The notes: generated by a model not told the origin, from the letters alone. A DNA stretch of 64,000 nt from an uncultured Pseudomonas sp. (GCF_913774235.1 NZ_CAJYDW010000005.1:248001-312000), one strand, 5' to 3'; shown: positions 1 to 9,615, numbered from the stretch's first letter. Translations and numbers: made by a program.

Positions 1-2120
1 AGATCCGCACCCCGCTCAATGCCGTGATCGGCCTCAGCCGCCTGACCCTGGGCACCCGGCTGTCCGGCGAGCAGCGGGGTCATGTCGGCAAGATCCTCGA
101 TTCCGGCGAGAGTCTGCTGGGCGTCATCAACGACGTCCTCGACTATTCCCGCAACGAGGCCGGCGGCACCCGGCTCGAACAACTCGCCTTCAACCTGGGC
201 AAGGTGCTCGAGCGCACCCTGAACCTCTGTGCCCTGAAGGCCCACGAGAAGGGGGTGGAGCTGGTGCTGGACTGCGGGCCGGACATTCCCCTGCAGCTTG
301 AGGGCGATCCCCTGCGGCTGCAGCAGGTACTGGTCAACCTGCTGAGCAACGCGGTCAAGTTCACCGAGGCCGGGCATGTGCTGATCCGTGTCGGCGCCAC
401 GCGCGAAGGGGCGCGGGCGCGGCTCAGCATCGCCGTCGAGGATACCGGCATCGGCATGACCGAGGCGCAGCTGGGCCAGTTGTTCCAGCCCTTCACCCAG
501 GCGGACGGCTCCATTAGTCGCCGCTATGGCGGCACCGGCCTGGGCCTGGCCATCTCGCGCCAGCTCACCGACCTCATGGGCGGTTCCCTGGAGGTCCACA
601 GCGAGGCGGGCCGCGGCTCCTGCTTCACCCTGCAACTGACCCTGCCGGTGACCGGCGAGCCGGAGCGGTTGCCCAGCCAGCTGGCGCGTCGGGTGCTGTT
701 GGTGGACGACCACGCCCTCGCGCGGCGCATCCTCGGCCAGCGCCTGCGCGAACTGGGCATGCAGGTTCGCGAAGCGGAATCCGCGGCCCAGGCCCTGGCC
801 GCGGTGACGACCGGGAACGAGGCGTTCGAGCTGGCCATCGTCGACTGGCGCCTGGGCGCCGAGGACGGCCTGGTATTGGCGCGGCGCCTGCGCGAGTGCC
901 AGCCGGGGCTGCCCCTGGCCATGCTGGCCTCGCCCTACGAGGCGGAAGAGCTGCGCAGCCTGGGCGAGGACATCGTCGGCCTGGAGCTGCTCGACAAGCC
1001 GATCACCGCGCCCGTGCCCCAGCGGCTGCTGGCCGGTCTGGGGCTGGCGCCGGCCATGGCGCCGACGCGGGGGCAGACGGCGATCGACCTGCAGGGCATC
1101 CGCCTGCTGCTGGTGGACGACAACGCCATCAATCGCCAGGTGGTGATCGGCTTCCTGCAGGGCACCGGCATTCACATCGAGGTGGCGGAAGACGGCCAGG
1201 CGGCGCTGGATCGGCTGGAGCACGAGACCTACGACCTGGTGCTGATGGACGTGCACATGCCGCGCCTGGATGGGCTCTCGGCGACCCGCCTGCTGCGCGG
1301 CCGGCCGGCGCTGGCGCGGCTGCCGGTGATCGCCATGACCGCCAACGGCCTGCCGGGCGACCGGGAGCGCTGCCTGGAGGCCGGCATGAACGATCATCTG
1401 GTCAAGCCGCTCGATCCCAACGAACTGTTCCGCATCATCGCCGCCTGGGCCAGCCTCGAACAGCTGGAGCGTGCCGAGCGCAAGGCGGTGGCGGACGTCA
1501 ACCAGGCGAGCCTGCTGACGCGGGCGCGCGGCACCGCGGCGCTGGAGCCCGAGTCGGCGCTGCGCCTGTTGCGCGGCAACACCGAACTCTATGAGCAACT
1601 GGTCCGGGACTTCCGCGCCCAGCAGGCCGATCTGCCCGGGCGCATCGCCGCCTGGCGCGCCGCGGACGACGTGGCCGGTCTCTTCGAATGCGCCCATGCG
1701 CTGCAATCCTCCGCCGCCTACGTCGGCGCGACCGCTCTGCAGGAAGCGGCCCAGCGCCTGACCAAGCGCATTCGCCTGGCCCAGCCCCTCGGTGAGGAAA
1801 TTCGCCTGCTGCAGGTCGAGGCCGAGCGCTGCCTGGCGTCCCTGGACGAGTTGCTGGTCGAGGACGAACAGCAGCGACCCGAGGCCTCCGCGGAAGGATT
1901 GGAGGCCATGCTCGAGGGCCTGGTCGGGCTGTTGCGGGCCTCGGACTTCGCGGCGGAAGGGATGTTGGACAGACTCGTCGAGCGCTGCGCGAGCACGCCC
2001 CATGGCGCCGATGTGACGCGGATCCGCGAATGGGTGGATGACGTCGAATTCGAACACGCTGCCGATGCCACTCTCGATCTGCTCCGCCGGGTGCGGCAGA
2101 GCGGTCAGCGCTCGGGCTGA
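1..2120 (+). CDS. Hybrid sensor histidine kinase / response regulator with HPt domain (5' end missing)
   Basis: The reading frame is open from the first base. It begins with [12 protein letters not shown], the residues just after the H-box histidine, so the phospho-accepting His, the sensor and any membrane part lie upstream of the window. Numbering from the GTG at 24: an ATPase domain has an N-box ([11 protein letters not shown], about 103-113), G1 (DTGIGM, about 140) and G2 (GGTGLGLAI, about 169). Two receiver domains follow, with likely phospho-acceptors D274 and D409 ([11 protein letters not shown]). A C-terminal HPt-like domain spans about 505-590, with H558 in AHALQSSAA. The usual HPt motif is HxLKGxA, so the Lys and Gly after the His are replaced here by Gln and Ser. 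The diguanylate cyclase gene starts 6 bases downstream and is probably co-transcribed. The architecture is certain; the stimulus is unknown. Confidence 0.93.
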   Translation, partial: IRTPLNAVIGLSRLTLGTRLSGEQRGHVGKILDSGESLLGVINDVLDYSRNEAGGTRLEQLAFNLGKVLERTLNLCALKAHEKGVELVLDCGPDIPLQLEGDPLRLQQVLVNLLSNAVKFTEAGHVLIRVGATREGARARLSIAVEDTGIGMTEAQLGQLFQPFTQADGSISRRYGGTGLGLAISRQLTDLMGGSLEVHSEAGRGSCFTLQLTLPVTGEPERLPSQLARRVLLVDDHALARRILGQRLRELGMQVREAESAAQALAAVTTGNEAFELAIVDWRLGAEDGLVLARRLRECQPGLPLAMLASPYEAEELRSLGEDIVGLELLDKPITAPVPQRLLAGLGLAPAMAPTRGQTAIDLQGIRLLLVDDNAINRQVVIGFLQGTGIHIEVAEDGQAALDRLEHETYDLVLMDVHMPRLDGLSATRLLRGRPALARLPVIAMTANGLPGDRERCLEAGMNDHLVKPLDPNELFRIIAAWASLEQLERAERKAVADVNQASLLTRARGTAALEPESALRLLRGNTELYEQLVRDFRAQQADLPGRIAAWRAADDVAGLFECAHALQSSAAYVGATALQEAAQRLTKRIRLAQPLGEEIRLLQVEAERCLASLDELLVEDEQQRPEASAEGLEAMLEGLVGLLRASDFAAEGMLDRLVERCASTPHGADVTRIREWVDDVEFEHAADATLDLLRRVRQSGQRSG

Positions 2121-2126
2121 GGGCCG

Positions 2127-3041
2127 ATGGAGGCAAGGGGTAGCGATCTACCGCTGATTCTGATCGTCGACGATCAGAAGAGTAACCTGCGCGTCCTCGC
2201 CGACCTGCTGCGCGACGAGGCCCGTATCATGCTGGCCAAGAGCGGGGTGCAGGCGCTGACCAAGGCAGCCCGCGAGCACCCCGATCTCATCCTGCTGGAC
2301 GTGGTGATGCCGGGCATCGACGGCCTGCAGCTGATCCAGCTGTTCAAGCGGCGGGCCGAGACCAGCGCCATTCCGGTCATCTTCATCACCGCGGCCAACG
2401 ACCTCAATCGCGAGGTCGAATGCTTCGAACTGGGCGCCAGCGATTTCATCCAGAAACCCTTCAATCCCCTCGCCGTATTGGCCCGGGTCCGGCTGCACCT
2501 GCAACTGGCCCGCCAGCGCCGCCTGCTCGAAGAGCTGGCGCACATGGATCCCCTGACGTCGGTGGGCAACCGGCGGCGCTTCGACGAGCAACTGGCGGTG
2601 GAGTGGCAACTGGCGGTCAACCGCGGGCGGCCCATCGCCATCGCCATGCTCGATATCGATTACTTTAAGCAGTACAACGACACCTACGGCCATGCCGCGG
2701 GCGACCAGGCGCTGTCACGGGTGGCCCAGGTGCTGGAGCAGCGCATCCGTGAGCGTGACTGCCTGGCGCGCTATGGGGGCGAGGAATTCGTCCTGTTGCT
2801 GCCGGGCGCCTCCCAGGCCTCCGCCGAAGCGGTGCTGGAGCGCTGTCGGCAGGGGATCGCCGAGTTACGTATCGCCCATCCACTAGCGGACGATCGTCTT
2901 TGGCTGACGGTGAGCATGGGCCTGGCCTGTTGCCATCCGACCGCGGAGCAGGAGCCGCACTGGCTGCTCAAGTCGGCGGATTCCCTGCTGTATCAGGCCA
3001 AGGCGGCCGGGCGCAATCGGCTGGTCAGCGCCGGCCTGTAG
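2127..3041 (+). CDS. Response regulator diguanylate cyclase (REC-GGDEF)
   Basis: This 304-residue protein makes cyclic-di-GMP from two GTP. An N-terminal receiver domain (about 8-125) has its acidic pocket in IVDD and phospho-acceptor D58 (LLDVVMPGIDG). A C-terminal GGDEF domain carries the active-site signature GGEEF at 217-221. A product-inhibition I-site RxxD (RERD, 208-211) lies exactly five residues before it, so the enzyme should be active and feedback-inhibited. The ATG lies 6 bases after the hybrid kinase stop, which suggests that kinase, through its HPt domain, phosphorylates this regulator. The gene ends 5 bases from the 3' end of wspR, so two REC-GGDEF cyclases lie tail to tail. 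Domain calls are secure; the kinase pairing is inferred from position. Confidence 0.95.
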   Translation: MEARGSDLPLILIVDDQKSNLRVLADLLRDEARIMLAKSGVQALTKAAREHPDLILLDVVMPGIDGLQLIQLFKRRAETSAIPVIFITAANDLNREVECFELGASDFIQKPFNPLAVLARVRLHLQLARQRRLLEELAHMDPLTSVGNRRRFDEQLAVEWQLAVNRGRPIAIAMLDIDYFKQYNDTYGHAAGDQALSRVAQVLEQRIRERDCLARYGGEEFVLLLPGASQASAEAVLERCRQGIAELRIAHPLADDRLWLTVSMGLACCHPTAEQEPHWLLKSADSLLYQAKAAGRNRLVSAGL

Positions 3042-3046
3042 CGGAT

Positions 3047-4069
3047 TCAGGCATCGTTGGCGGACCCGTTCACCAGTTCCACCCGGTTGCGGCCGCTGGC
3101 CTTGGCCTGGTAGAGCGCCTGGTCGGTCCGCTCGATGAAGGCTTCGTGGTCGTCACCGCTTTGCGGCTGGATGCTGCCGACGCCGATGGAAATGGTGACG
3201 ATCCCCAGTTCACTGCCACTGTGGGCCACCTGCAGGCGTTCGACCCCGGCACGGCAGGCTTCGGCGACCTTGCGCGCGCCTTCGGCGTCGGTGTCGGGCA
3301 ACACCATGGCGAATTCCTCGCCACCGTAGCGGGCCACCAGGTCCGCCGGGCGCTTGAGCTGTTCGGTCAGCACCGCGGCCACCTTCTTCAGGCAGAGATC
3401 GCCGCTCAGGTGGCCGTAGGTATCGTTGTAGCGCTTGAAGTGGTCGACGTCGCAGAGCAGCAGGGCCAGCGGCTGGCGACTGCGGCGGGCGCGCAGCCAT
3501 TCGCCTTCGTAGGTCTGGTCGAAATGCCGTCGGTTGTTGATGCCGGTGAGGCTGTCGATGGCGACCAGTTTCTGCAGCTGGATGTTGGCCTCGGCGAGTT
3601 GCCGCTGGCTTTCGCGCAGGAAGCGAAAGGCCTCGTCGCGCTGGGCGCGCAGGACGTAGGCTTCGGAGTGGTAGCGCACCCGGGCCAGCAGCTCCAGCTT
3701 GTCGGGCAGCTTGACCAGGTAGTCGTTGGCGCCGGTGGCGAAGCTCTGTGCCTTGACCTGGGGGTCTTCCTTGGAGGAGAGCACCACGATGGGCACGTCG
3801 CGCAGCGCCGGGTCGGCGCGGAAGCGGCGGACGGTTTCCAGACCATCGATCTCGGGCATGATCAGGTCCTGCAGCACCACGGTGGGCTTGAGCTGCTGCG
3901 CCATGGTCACCGCCTGGTGGGCATCCAGGCAGTAATGCAGTTCGATGTCGGGCTGATCCGCGATCATCCGCCGCAAGGCCTCGATGATGATCAGCTGATC
4001 GTCCACCAGCAGCAGTCGCACCTTGGGGGCGATCAGGCTGTCCGGGGGGCTACCCTCGTGCGTGGCCAT
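3047..4069 (-). CDS. wspR: WspR: REC-GGDEF diguanylate cyclase of the Wsp system
   Basis: This 340-residue c-di-GMP synthase is the output of the Wsp surface-sensing pathway. The receiver domain has D68 in VVLQDLIMPEIDG. A helical linker leads to a GGDEF domain with GGEEF at 249-253 and I-site RPAD at 240-243. The sequence style (TVVLQDL, GANDYLVKLPD, ESQRQL, NRRHFD) matches what I recall of Pseudomonas WspR, and position after wspABCDEF settles the name. In the known system, phosphorylation by WspE makes WspR cluster and become active. ATG at 4069 follows AAGGACTCG, a usable ribosome-binding site. A 96-base gap separates it from wspF, whereas all upstream wsp genes overlap, so wspR could have its own promoter or translation control. 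Confidence 0.95.
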   Translation of the reverse strand: MATHEGSPPDSLIAPKVRLLLVDDQLIIIEALRRMIADQPDIELHYCLDAHQAVTMAQQLKPTVVLQDLIMPEIDGLETVRRFRADPALRDVPIVVLSSKEDPQVKAQSFATGANDYLVKLPDKLELLARVRYHSEAYVLRAQRDEAFRFLRESQRQLAEANIQLQKLVAIDSLTGINNRRHFDQTYEGEWLRARRSRQPLALLLCDVDHFKRYNDTYGHLSGDLCLKKVAAVLTEQLKRPADLVARYGGEEFAMVLPDTDAEGARKVAEACRAGVERLQVAHSGSELGIVTISIGVGSIQPQSGDDHEAFIERTDQALYQAKASGRNRVELVNGSANDA

Positions 4070-4165
4070 TACTACGAGTCCTTCTGCGCGCGGGGCCGGG
4101 CGTCCCGCATCTCAACTTGGCCGATCCCTGCCGCTGCATCGTCCAACGCTCCTGTTGGCGACCTG

Positions 4166-5203
4166 TCATATCGGGCTCCGCGAGCCAGTGCCGAAGCGCC
4201 GTTGCAGCCAGGCGCCAATCTGCGCAGGGCTGAGCACCCGTTCCACCGCACCCATTCTAACCGCAGCTGCAGGCATGCCGTATACGGCACAACTGGCCTC
4301 ATCCTGGGCCAGGGTCGGGCAGCCGCTCTGGCGCAGGGCATACAGCCCGTTCGCGCCATCGCGGCCCATGCCGGTGAGCAGGATGCCGAGAGCGTTGCGA
4401 CCGCGCTGTGCATGACCGGCGAGGCCGGTGAAGAAGACGTCCACGGAGGGCCGATAGGGATAATCGACCGGCTCGGCGGTATAGGTGAAGCGCCCCTGGT
4501 CGTCCAGCAGCAGGTGGTCGTCGCCCAGGGCGACGCTGACCTGGCCGGGCTGGGGCAGGGCACCCGGCATGGCGGCCAGCACCGGCCAGGCGATCTGGGT
4601 GCCGAGCCAGCCGATGAAGCTGGGTGCGAAGCGCCGGTCGATGTGCTGGACCAGCACCACGCTGGCCTGGGGGGTCGGTGCCCAGCCGTCGAAGAGGGTC
4701 ACCAGGGCCGCCGGACCGCCGGTGGAGGCGCCGATGGCCACCAGCGCGCCGGGTGCCTCGCGCGGCGTGTCCGTGGGCTTGGCGGCCGTCGGCAGCGCCG
4801 GCTGGGCGGCCCGCTCGGGAAGGCGCACCAGGGGTTCGATACGGCTGATCTTGCGCAGCAGGGCGCCACCGTCGGCGCCCCCGGCGAGGGCCGGGGTGGC
4901 GGTCACGTCGAGGGCACCGGCGCCCATGGCGCGGAACACCCCTTCGCAATCGTCCGGAGTAGCGGTGACCACCAGGATGGCGCAGGGCGACTGCGCCATG
5001 ATCCGGCGGGTCGCCTCGATGCCGTCCAGGCGCGGCATCTGCAGGTCCATGAGGATGAGATCGGGTCTATCCTCGGCGCAGCGCGCCACGGCTTCCTCAC
5101 CATCGTGGGCGATCCAGGCCACCGTGTGACGCCCATCGCTGGCCAGCAGGCGGCGCAGGGCCTCGGTGGCCAGCAGCAGGTCGTTGACGATGGCGATTCT
5201 CAT
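4166..5203 (-). CDS. wspF: WspF: CheB-type receptor methylesterase
   Basis: This 345-residue, two-domain methylesterase removes methyl groups from receptor WspA and so resets the pathway; in pseudomonads loss of WspF is a well-known cause of high c-di-GMP and wrinkly colonies. The N-terminal receiver domain has D53 (LILMDLQMPRLDG). The C-terminal CheB domain has the expected catalytic triad: S160 in GASTGGP, H187 in LVQHID and D282 in GMGRDGANG. The enzyme therefore looks intact, and the strain should not be a wspF-null wrinkly type on this evidence. The ATG overlaps the wspE stop by four bases (ATGA), indicating translational coupling. The linker between the domains (about 120-150) is rich in Pro and Ala. 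Confidence 0.95.
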   Translation of the reverse strand: MRIAIVNDLLLATEALRRLLASDGRHTVAWIAHDGEEAVARCAEDRPDLILMDLQMPRLDGIEATRRIMAQSPCAILVVTATPDDCEGVFRAMGAGALDVTATPALAGGADGGALLRKISRIEPLVRLPERAAQPALPTAAKPTDTPREAPGALVAIGASTGGPAALVTLFDGWAPTPQASVVLVQHIDRRFAPSFIGWLGTQIAWPVLAAMPGALPQPGQVSVALGDDHLLLDDQGRFTYTAEPVDYPYRPSVDVFFTGLAGHAQRGRNALGILLTGMGRDGANGLYALRQSGCPTLAQDEASCAVYGMPAAAVRMGAVERVLSPAQIGAWLQRRFGTGSRSPI

Positions 5204-7389
5204 GGGGCTCCGATGAAGTCCTGCACGGCGGTGATCAGGGCGTCATCATGGAAGCTGCCCTTGGTCAGATAGTAATCGGCACCGGCCTGCATTCCCTTGA
5301 GCCGATCTTCCGGGCGGTCCTTGTAGGAGACGATCATCACCGGCAGGGCGTGCAGGCGGGGATCGCGGCGCACCAGCTCCACCAGCTCGATGCCGTTCAT
5401 GCGCGGCATGTCGATGTCCGAGAGCAGCATGTCGAAATCGCCGGCGCGCACGGCGTTCCAGCCATCCATGCCGTCCACCGCCACCTCCACCTGGTAGCCC
5501 TGGCCCTCCAGCAGCTTGCGCTCCATCTCGCGCACCGTGAGGGAGTCGTCCACCACCAGGATGCGTTTGACCCGCCGGCTGTCGGCGACCTGGCTGCCCT
5601 GCACCTGGCGCAGCCGGCCTTCGCCCAGCAAGCGCTCGATGCCGGTCAGCAGGTCGGCCACGTCCAGCAGCAGCACCGGGCTGCCATCGTCGAGCAACGC
5701 ACCGGCGGTGACCGAGCGCAGCTTGCCGAAGATGTCGTCCAGCGGCTTGAGCGCCAGGCCCTGCTCGGTGCGCAGACGATCCACTACCAGGCCGTAGCGC
5801 CGTTCACCGCTGCCGATCACCAGCACCGCCAGGTCATCGCCAGGAGGGCCGGCGTCGAGTTCGAGCAACTGATGGGCCGACACCAGGCCCAGGCGATCCG
5901 CGCCGAGCAGGAAGAAGGCCTTGCCCTCCAGGGTATGCACCTCGTTCGCGGCGAGGCGCAGCACCCGTTCGATGCGGTTGACCGGCAGGGCGTAGGCTTC
6001 GCCGGCGATGTCGACGATGAGGGCGCGGACGATGGAACGGCTGACCGGCACCAGCAGATGGGTGCTGAAGCCTTCACCCGGACGGGTTTCCAGGCGCACC
6101 TCGCCGTCCAGGGCGCGGATGGCATCGGCCACCACGTCCAGGCCCACGCCGCGTCCGGACAGCTCAGTAACCGTTTCCTTGAGGCTGAAACCGGGCAACA
6201 GCAGGAACTCCAGCAACTCGGCCGGGCTCAGCGAGGCAGCGACCGGGGCCGGGCTCAGGCGGCGGGCGATCACCGCGGCCCGGATGCGCTCCAGATCCAG
6301 GCCACGACCGTCATCATGCAGGCTCACATGCAGGCGGCCGGCGACGTGGCGGGCTTCCAGGCGGATCTGGCCGCTCTCCGGCTTACCCAGGGCACGGCGT
6401 TCGGCCGGGGTTTCCAGGCCATGATCGAGGGCGTTGCGCAGCAGATGATTGAGCGGACTTTCCAGACGCGCGAGCACCTCGCGGTCGATCAGGGTATCGG
6501 CGCCGTCCACCTGCAGGGTGGCGTCCTTGTCGAGGCTCCTGGCGAGATCGCGCACCAGCCGCGGAAAGCCCTGCACGGCGTCGCGCAGCGGGCGCATCCG
6601 CACCCCGAGCACCTCGTCCAGCAGGCCCTGGCAGACACCGAGCAGGCGGCGTTCGTAGGCTTCCAGGGCCTGCAGCTGTTGCTGATAGCGATCCAGCAGC
6701 CCCTCCTGGCGCTGGCGCAACTCGTTACTTGCCGCCGCTGCCTGGCCGAACAGCGCCTGCAGTTCGCCGCGATAGCCCTGGAAGCCCTGCACCAGGCCAT
6801 GCAGGCCAAGGCCCATCACCCGGGCCTCGCTGGTGAGGGCGAGAATCTCGTTGAAGCGGCCACTGTCGACCCGCAGGGGGTCCCGGGCGCGCTCGGCCTC
6901 GGGCGGCTCTTCCACGGCGGCCGCGACGGTGGACGTCGGCAGGCTGGGCGGCGTTGCTGCCGAGCTCGGCGCCACGTCGGCGTCGGCGGCGCTCAGGGCC
7001 TGGGCCAGGGCGCGTTGGGCCTCGCGCTGTTCGCGCTGCCAGCGTTGGCTGGCGGCCTCATCCAGGCGGCTGACCTCGCCGAGGACATCGACGCAGCGGA
7101 ACAGTTGGTCGATAGCGGCGGCGTCCAGACGGCGCTGGCCGGCCTGCACGGCCACCAGGCAATCCTCCATGGCGTGGGCCAGTTCGACCAGGCCATCCAG
7201 GTCGACGATGCGGGCGGCGCCCTTGATCGAGTGGGCTGCGCGCATCATCGGCTCGATCACGGCGATATCGGCGGGATCGCGCTCCAGGCGCAGCAGGCCG
7301 GCGTCCAGCGCCTGCAGGTGGCTCTGCACCTCGCTGGCGAAGAGGTCGTACAGCGACATCTCGCGCACGTCGCGCGGGGGCTGGCTCAT
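5200..7389 (-). CDS. wspE: WspE: CheA-type hybrid histidine kinase
   Basis: This 729-residue kinase phosphorylates WspR and WspF in response to WspA. It begins with a P1/HPt domain whose phosphorylatable His is H53 (AAHSIKGAAR). An Ala-rich linker leads to the dimerisation and ATPase domains (N-box NHLLRNALDHG, G1 DDGRGLDL, G2 ELSGRGVGLDVV), then a CheW-like coupling domain, then a C-terminal receiver (ILVVDDSLTVRE, phospho-acceptor in LLSDIDMPRMNG). The frame stays open far upstream, so the start is a choice: the ATG at 7389 overlaps the wspD stop as ATGA, like its neighbours. A second Met at 7359 is possible. All catalytic motifs look complete. Confidence 0.94.
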   Translation of the reverse strand: MSQPPRDVREMSLYDLFASEVQSHLQALDAGLLRLERDPADIAVIEPMMRAAHSIKGAARIVDLDGLVELAHAMEDCLVAVQAGQRRLDAAAIDQLFRCVDVLGEVSRLDEAASQRWQREQREAQRALAQALSAADADVAPSSAATPPSLPTSTVAAAVEEPPEAERARDPLRVDSGRFNEILALTSEARVMGLGLHGLVQGFQGYRGELQALFGQAAAASNELRQRQEGLLDRYQQQLQALEAYERRLLGVCQGLLDEVLGVRMRPLRDAVQGFPRLVRDLARSLDKDATLQVDGADTLIDREVLARLESPLNHLLRNALDHGLETPAERRALGKPESGQIRLEARHVAGRLHVSLHDDGRGLDLERIRAAVIARRLSPAPVAASLSPAELLEFLLLPGFSLKETVTELSGRGVGLDVVADAIRALDGEVRLETRPGEGFSTHLLVPVSRSIVRALIVDIAGEAYALPVNRIERVLRLAANEVHTLEGKAFFLLGADRLGLVSAHQLLELDAGPPGDDLAVLVIGSGERRYGLVVDRLRTEQGLALKPLDDIFGKLRSVTAGALLDDGSPVLLLDVADLLTGIERLLGEGRLRQVQGSQVADSRRVKRILVVDDSLTVREMERKLLEGQGYQVEVAVDGMDGWNAVRAGDFDMLLSDIDMPRMNGIELVELVRRDPRLHALPVMIVSYKDRPEDRLKGMQAGADYYLTKGSFHDDALITAVQDFIGAP

Positions 7390-7913
7390 CGCAGGGCCTC
7401 TTCCAGGGCGCGCTCCAGGCGCGCCGGCTCGATCAGTCCGACCTGGTGCGGACCTTCGCGATAGACCCCGCCGAGATAGCTGAGCAACTCGCCGCCGAGG
7501 GTCGCCGGCGGCGCCTGCACCTCGGTCGGTGCATAGCGTTGCAGGCCCAGCACCTCGTCGACCTGAAGCGCCCAGTCGCGGCGGCCGATACGGATCAGCA
7601 GCAGGCGCGGAAAGCCCTGGCGGTGGCTGGCGGGAGCAACCGCGAGCAACAGGTCCAGGGCGATGCAGGGATACAGCTGGCCGCGCACCGGCACGATGCC
7701 GCGCAGCAGCGGCGAGCGGCGATGGGGCACCCGATGGGCGGCAGTGGGCTCGGTGGCCGTGACCAGGCAACTGCCCGGCAGCCCCAGCCATTCCCCGCCG
7801 AGGCGAAACACCAGGGCGCTGAGCGAGCGCGCCTGGGTATCGGCCAGGGGCGCCGCATAGCGCTCGGCCCAGGCGGCCCGCTCGGTATCGGCCAGTTCGC
7901 GGTCCAGGCTCAT
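7386..7913 (-). CDS. wspD: WspD: CheW-like coupling protein
   Basis: This 175-residue protein is one of two CheW adaptors in the wsp operon; they link the receptor WspA to the kinase WspE in a signalling array. A CheW fold is recognisable from about residue 25 (LVFRLGGEWLGLPG), with the typical RGIVPVRGQLYPCIAL segment in the middle and ALQVDEVLGL near the end. The N-terminal 25 residues are charged and lack a signal. The ATG overlaps the wspC stop (ATGA), and its own stop overlaps the wspE ATG, so translation is coupled on both sides. WspB and WspD differ clearly in sequence and are not recent duplicates. Confidence 0.93.
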   Translation of the reverse strand: MSLDRELADTERAAWAERYAAPLADTQARSLSALVFRLGGEWLGLPGSCLVTATEPTAAHRVPHRRSPLLRGIVPVRGQLYPCIALDLLLAVAPASHRQGFPRLLLIRIGRRDWALQVDEVLGLQRYAPTEVQAPPATLGGELLSYLGGVYREGPHQVGLIEPARLERALEEALR

Positions 7914-9151
7914 GCCCGATCCCCGGCAGCGGGCTGGATGCGCGCTGCCCGCTCACGCAGGCGGCCGGCTTCGTCGAGACGTCCGGCGCGCTCGCAGATC
8001 AGCGCCAGCCGGCACAGCGCAGGGTAGTGTGCGGGCTCCAGGTAGAGCGCCTGGCGCAGCGCCCGCTCGGCTTCGGCGGCGCGTTCGTCGGGCAGGATCA
8101 GGGCGAGCAGGAAATGGGCACCGGCCTGGCTGCGATCCTGTTCGAGTAGGGCGCGTAGCAGGGCTTCGGCTTCGGCACCGCGGCCGGCATCGGCCAGCCG
8201 CTGCGCCTGCTCCAGGGCCGGCGGTGGCGCAGGTGGCGCGGGGGCGTCGACGGGCAGCGCGCGACTGCGCGGCGGCGCTGGCGCACGGGGCGCTGGGGCC
8301 TGACGGGGTGAGGCTTTGCGCCGTGGCGGGGCGGCGACGGTCGGGGAGCGGACGGCATCCGCTACCTGTGCCTGGCGCTTGACCAGTGCCGAGGCCTGGG
8401 CCACGCCCAGGCTGGCGAAGCCGTGGCGCATGGCGCTGACCATTTCCGAGCTGCCGACGCAGAGCAGACCGTCGTCGTGCAGCAGGGCGGCCAGGTGGCT
8501 CAGGGCGCGGCCCTGGGTCTGGTCGTCGAAGTAGATCAGCAGGTTGCGGCAGAGCACCACGTCGAAGAGGGCACCGTCACGCAGGCTGCCGAGCTGGAGG
8601 ATATTGCCCTGACGAAAGCGCACCTGGGCACGCACCGACTCGGCCAGGCGGTGCCGATCACCCTCGGCGCTGAAATAGCGCTCGCGAAAGCCCAGGTCCT
8701 TGGCGCGGAAGGAGTTGCGGCCGTAGAGGCCGCGCCTGGCCCGTTCCAGGGAAGGTTCGTTGATGTCCACAGCGGTCACCTGGAAGGCGCTGGCCGGCAG
8801 GCCGACATCGAACAGCGCCATGGCCAGGGTGTAGGGTTCCTCGCCGGTGGAGCAGGGCAGGCTGAGCAGCCGCACGGGGCGACCGCTGCGCGCGTGGCGC
8901 TCCTGGGCGAAACGGGCCGCGTGGGTGATGGCCTGGGGATCGCGGAAGAACCAGGTCTCCGGGATGACCAGCAGCTCCAGCAGGTCGGCGAATTCGCCTT
9001 CATCGTCGAGGATGCGCGCCATATAGGTCTCCGCATCACTTTCCTGGCGCTCGCGCAGCCGCTGGCGAATGGCGCGTCCCAACATGTCGTCGGCGATGGC
9101 CAGGCCCGTGCGGGATCGCACCAGGGGCGCCAGACGCGGATCGAGTCTCAC
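7910..9151 (-). CDS. wspC: WspC: CheR-type receptor methyltransferase with TPR tail
   Basis: This protein of about 413 residues uses S-adenosylmethionine to methylate glutamates on WspA, opposing WspF. The CheR domain shows VIPETWFFRDP, the SAM-binding LSLPCSTGEEPYTLAM and CRNLLIYF. It is followed by a Pro/Ala/Arg-rich linker of about 60 residues and then tetratricopeptide-like helices (ALEQAQRLADAGRGAEAEAL and further repeats). The frame is open for another 600 bases upstream, through wspB, so the start is inferred: the GTG at 9151 overlaps the wspB stop as GTGA, matching the coupling pattern of the operon and the usual start of CheR domains (RLDPRLAPLV). Confidence 0.93.
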   Translation of the reverse strand: MRLDPRLAPLVRSRTGLAIADDMLGRAIRQRLRERQESDAETYMARILDDEGEFADLLELLVIPETWFFRDPQAITHAARFAQERHARSGRPVRLLSLPCSTGEEPYTLAMALFDVGLPASAFQVTAVDINEPSLERARRGLYGRNSFRAKDLGFRERYFSAEGDRHRLAESVRAQVRFRQGNILQLGSLRDGALFDVVLCRNLLIYFDDQTQGRALSHLAALLHDDGLLCVGSSEMVSAMRHGFASLGVAQASALVKRQAQVADAVRSPTVAAPPRRKASPRQAPAPRAPAPPRSRALPVDAPAPPAPPPALEQAQRLADAGRGAEAEALLRALLEQDRSQAGAHFLLALILPDERAAEAERALRQALYLEPAHYPALCRLALICERAGRLDEAGRLRERAARIQPAAGDRA

Positions 9152-9615
9152 GCGGCCTCCTGGAACAGCAGCGCGGCCAGGCTGGGCGAGAGCAGGCGTG
9201 GCAGGTCGAGCCAGAGCCAGAGGCCCTCGGGGGTTTCCAGCACCTCGCCCAGCCAGGGGTAGTCGGGCAGTGGGATACCCGCCGGCCGTGGCGGGGTGGC
9301 CGTCACTCGGCGTACGCCGGCGACGCCTTCCACCACCAGGCCAAGCGGCCGGCTGCCGCCGCCCGGCGTGGACAATGGATAGTCTACCAGCAGGATGCGG
9401 GTGTCCTGCCGCGCCCGGGCGCCGCGTCCGCCGCTCATGGCGGTGAGGTCGACTACCGGCACCGCCGCGCCATGCAGGTTCATCAACCCGGCGACCCCGG
9501 CAGGCGCCGCGGGAAAGCGGGTGAGCTGCAGATAGGGCAGTACCTGGCGGATGACCGCCGTCGGCAGGGCCGCGGCCGCCTCGGCCAGTTGGAAGGCCAG
9601 GATCTGCATCGTCAC
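9148..9615 (-). CDS. wspB: WspB: CheW-like coupling protein
   Basis: This protein of about 155 residues is the second CheW adaptor of the Wsp complex. It begins MQILAFQLAEAAAALPT and shows the CheW signature GLMNLHGAAVPVVDL near residues 43-57 and LGLVVEGVAGV further on. The first possible start is a GTG at 9615 that overlaps the wspA stop (GTGA). An ATG two codons later, at 9609, would leave a two-base gap; neither has a convincing ribosome-binding site, so coupling to wspA is likely. The stop overlaps the wspC start. The function is assigned from family and operon position. Confidence 0.92.
   Translation of the reverse strand: MTMQILAFQLAEAAAALPTAVIRQVLPYLQLTRFPAAPAGVAGLMNLHGAAVPVVDLTAMSGGRGARARQDTRILLVDYPLSTPGGGSRPLGLVVEGVAGVRRVTATPPRPAGIPLPDYPWLGEVLETPEGLWLWLDLPRLLSPSLAALLFQEAA

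Noticed and set aside
2900-5272. 790-codon open frame on the + strand opposite wspR and wspF
   Set aside because: It is antisense to two well-supported genes, its product is low-complexity Gly/Ala/Gln-rich, and such long shadow frames are normal in GC-rich DNA.
5248-7464. 738-codon open frame opposite wspE
   Set aside because: Antisense shadow of a gene with complete CheA motifs; the product resembles no protein and has biased composition.
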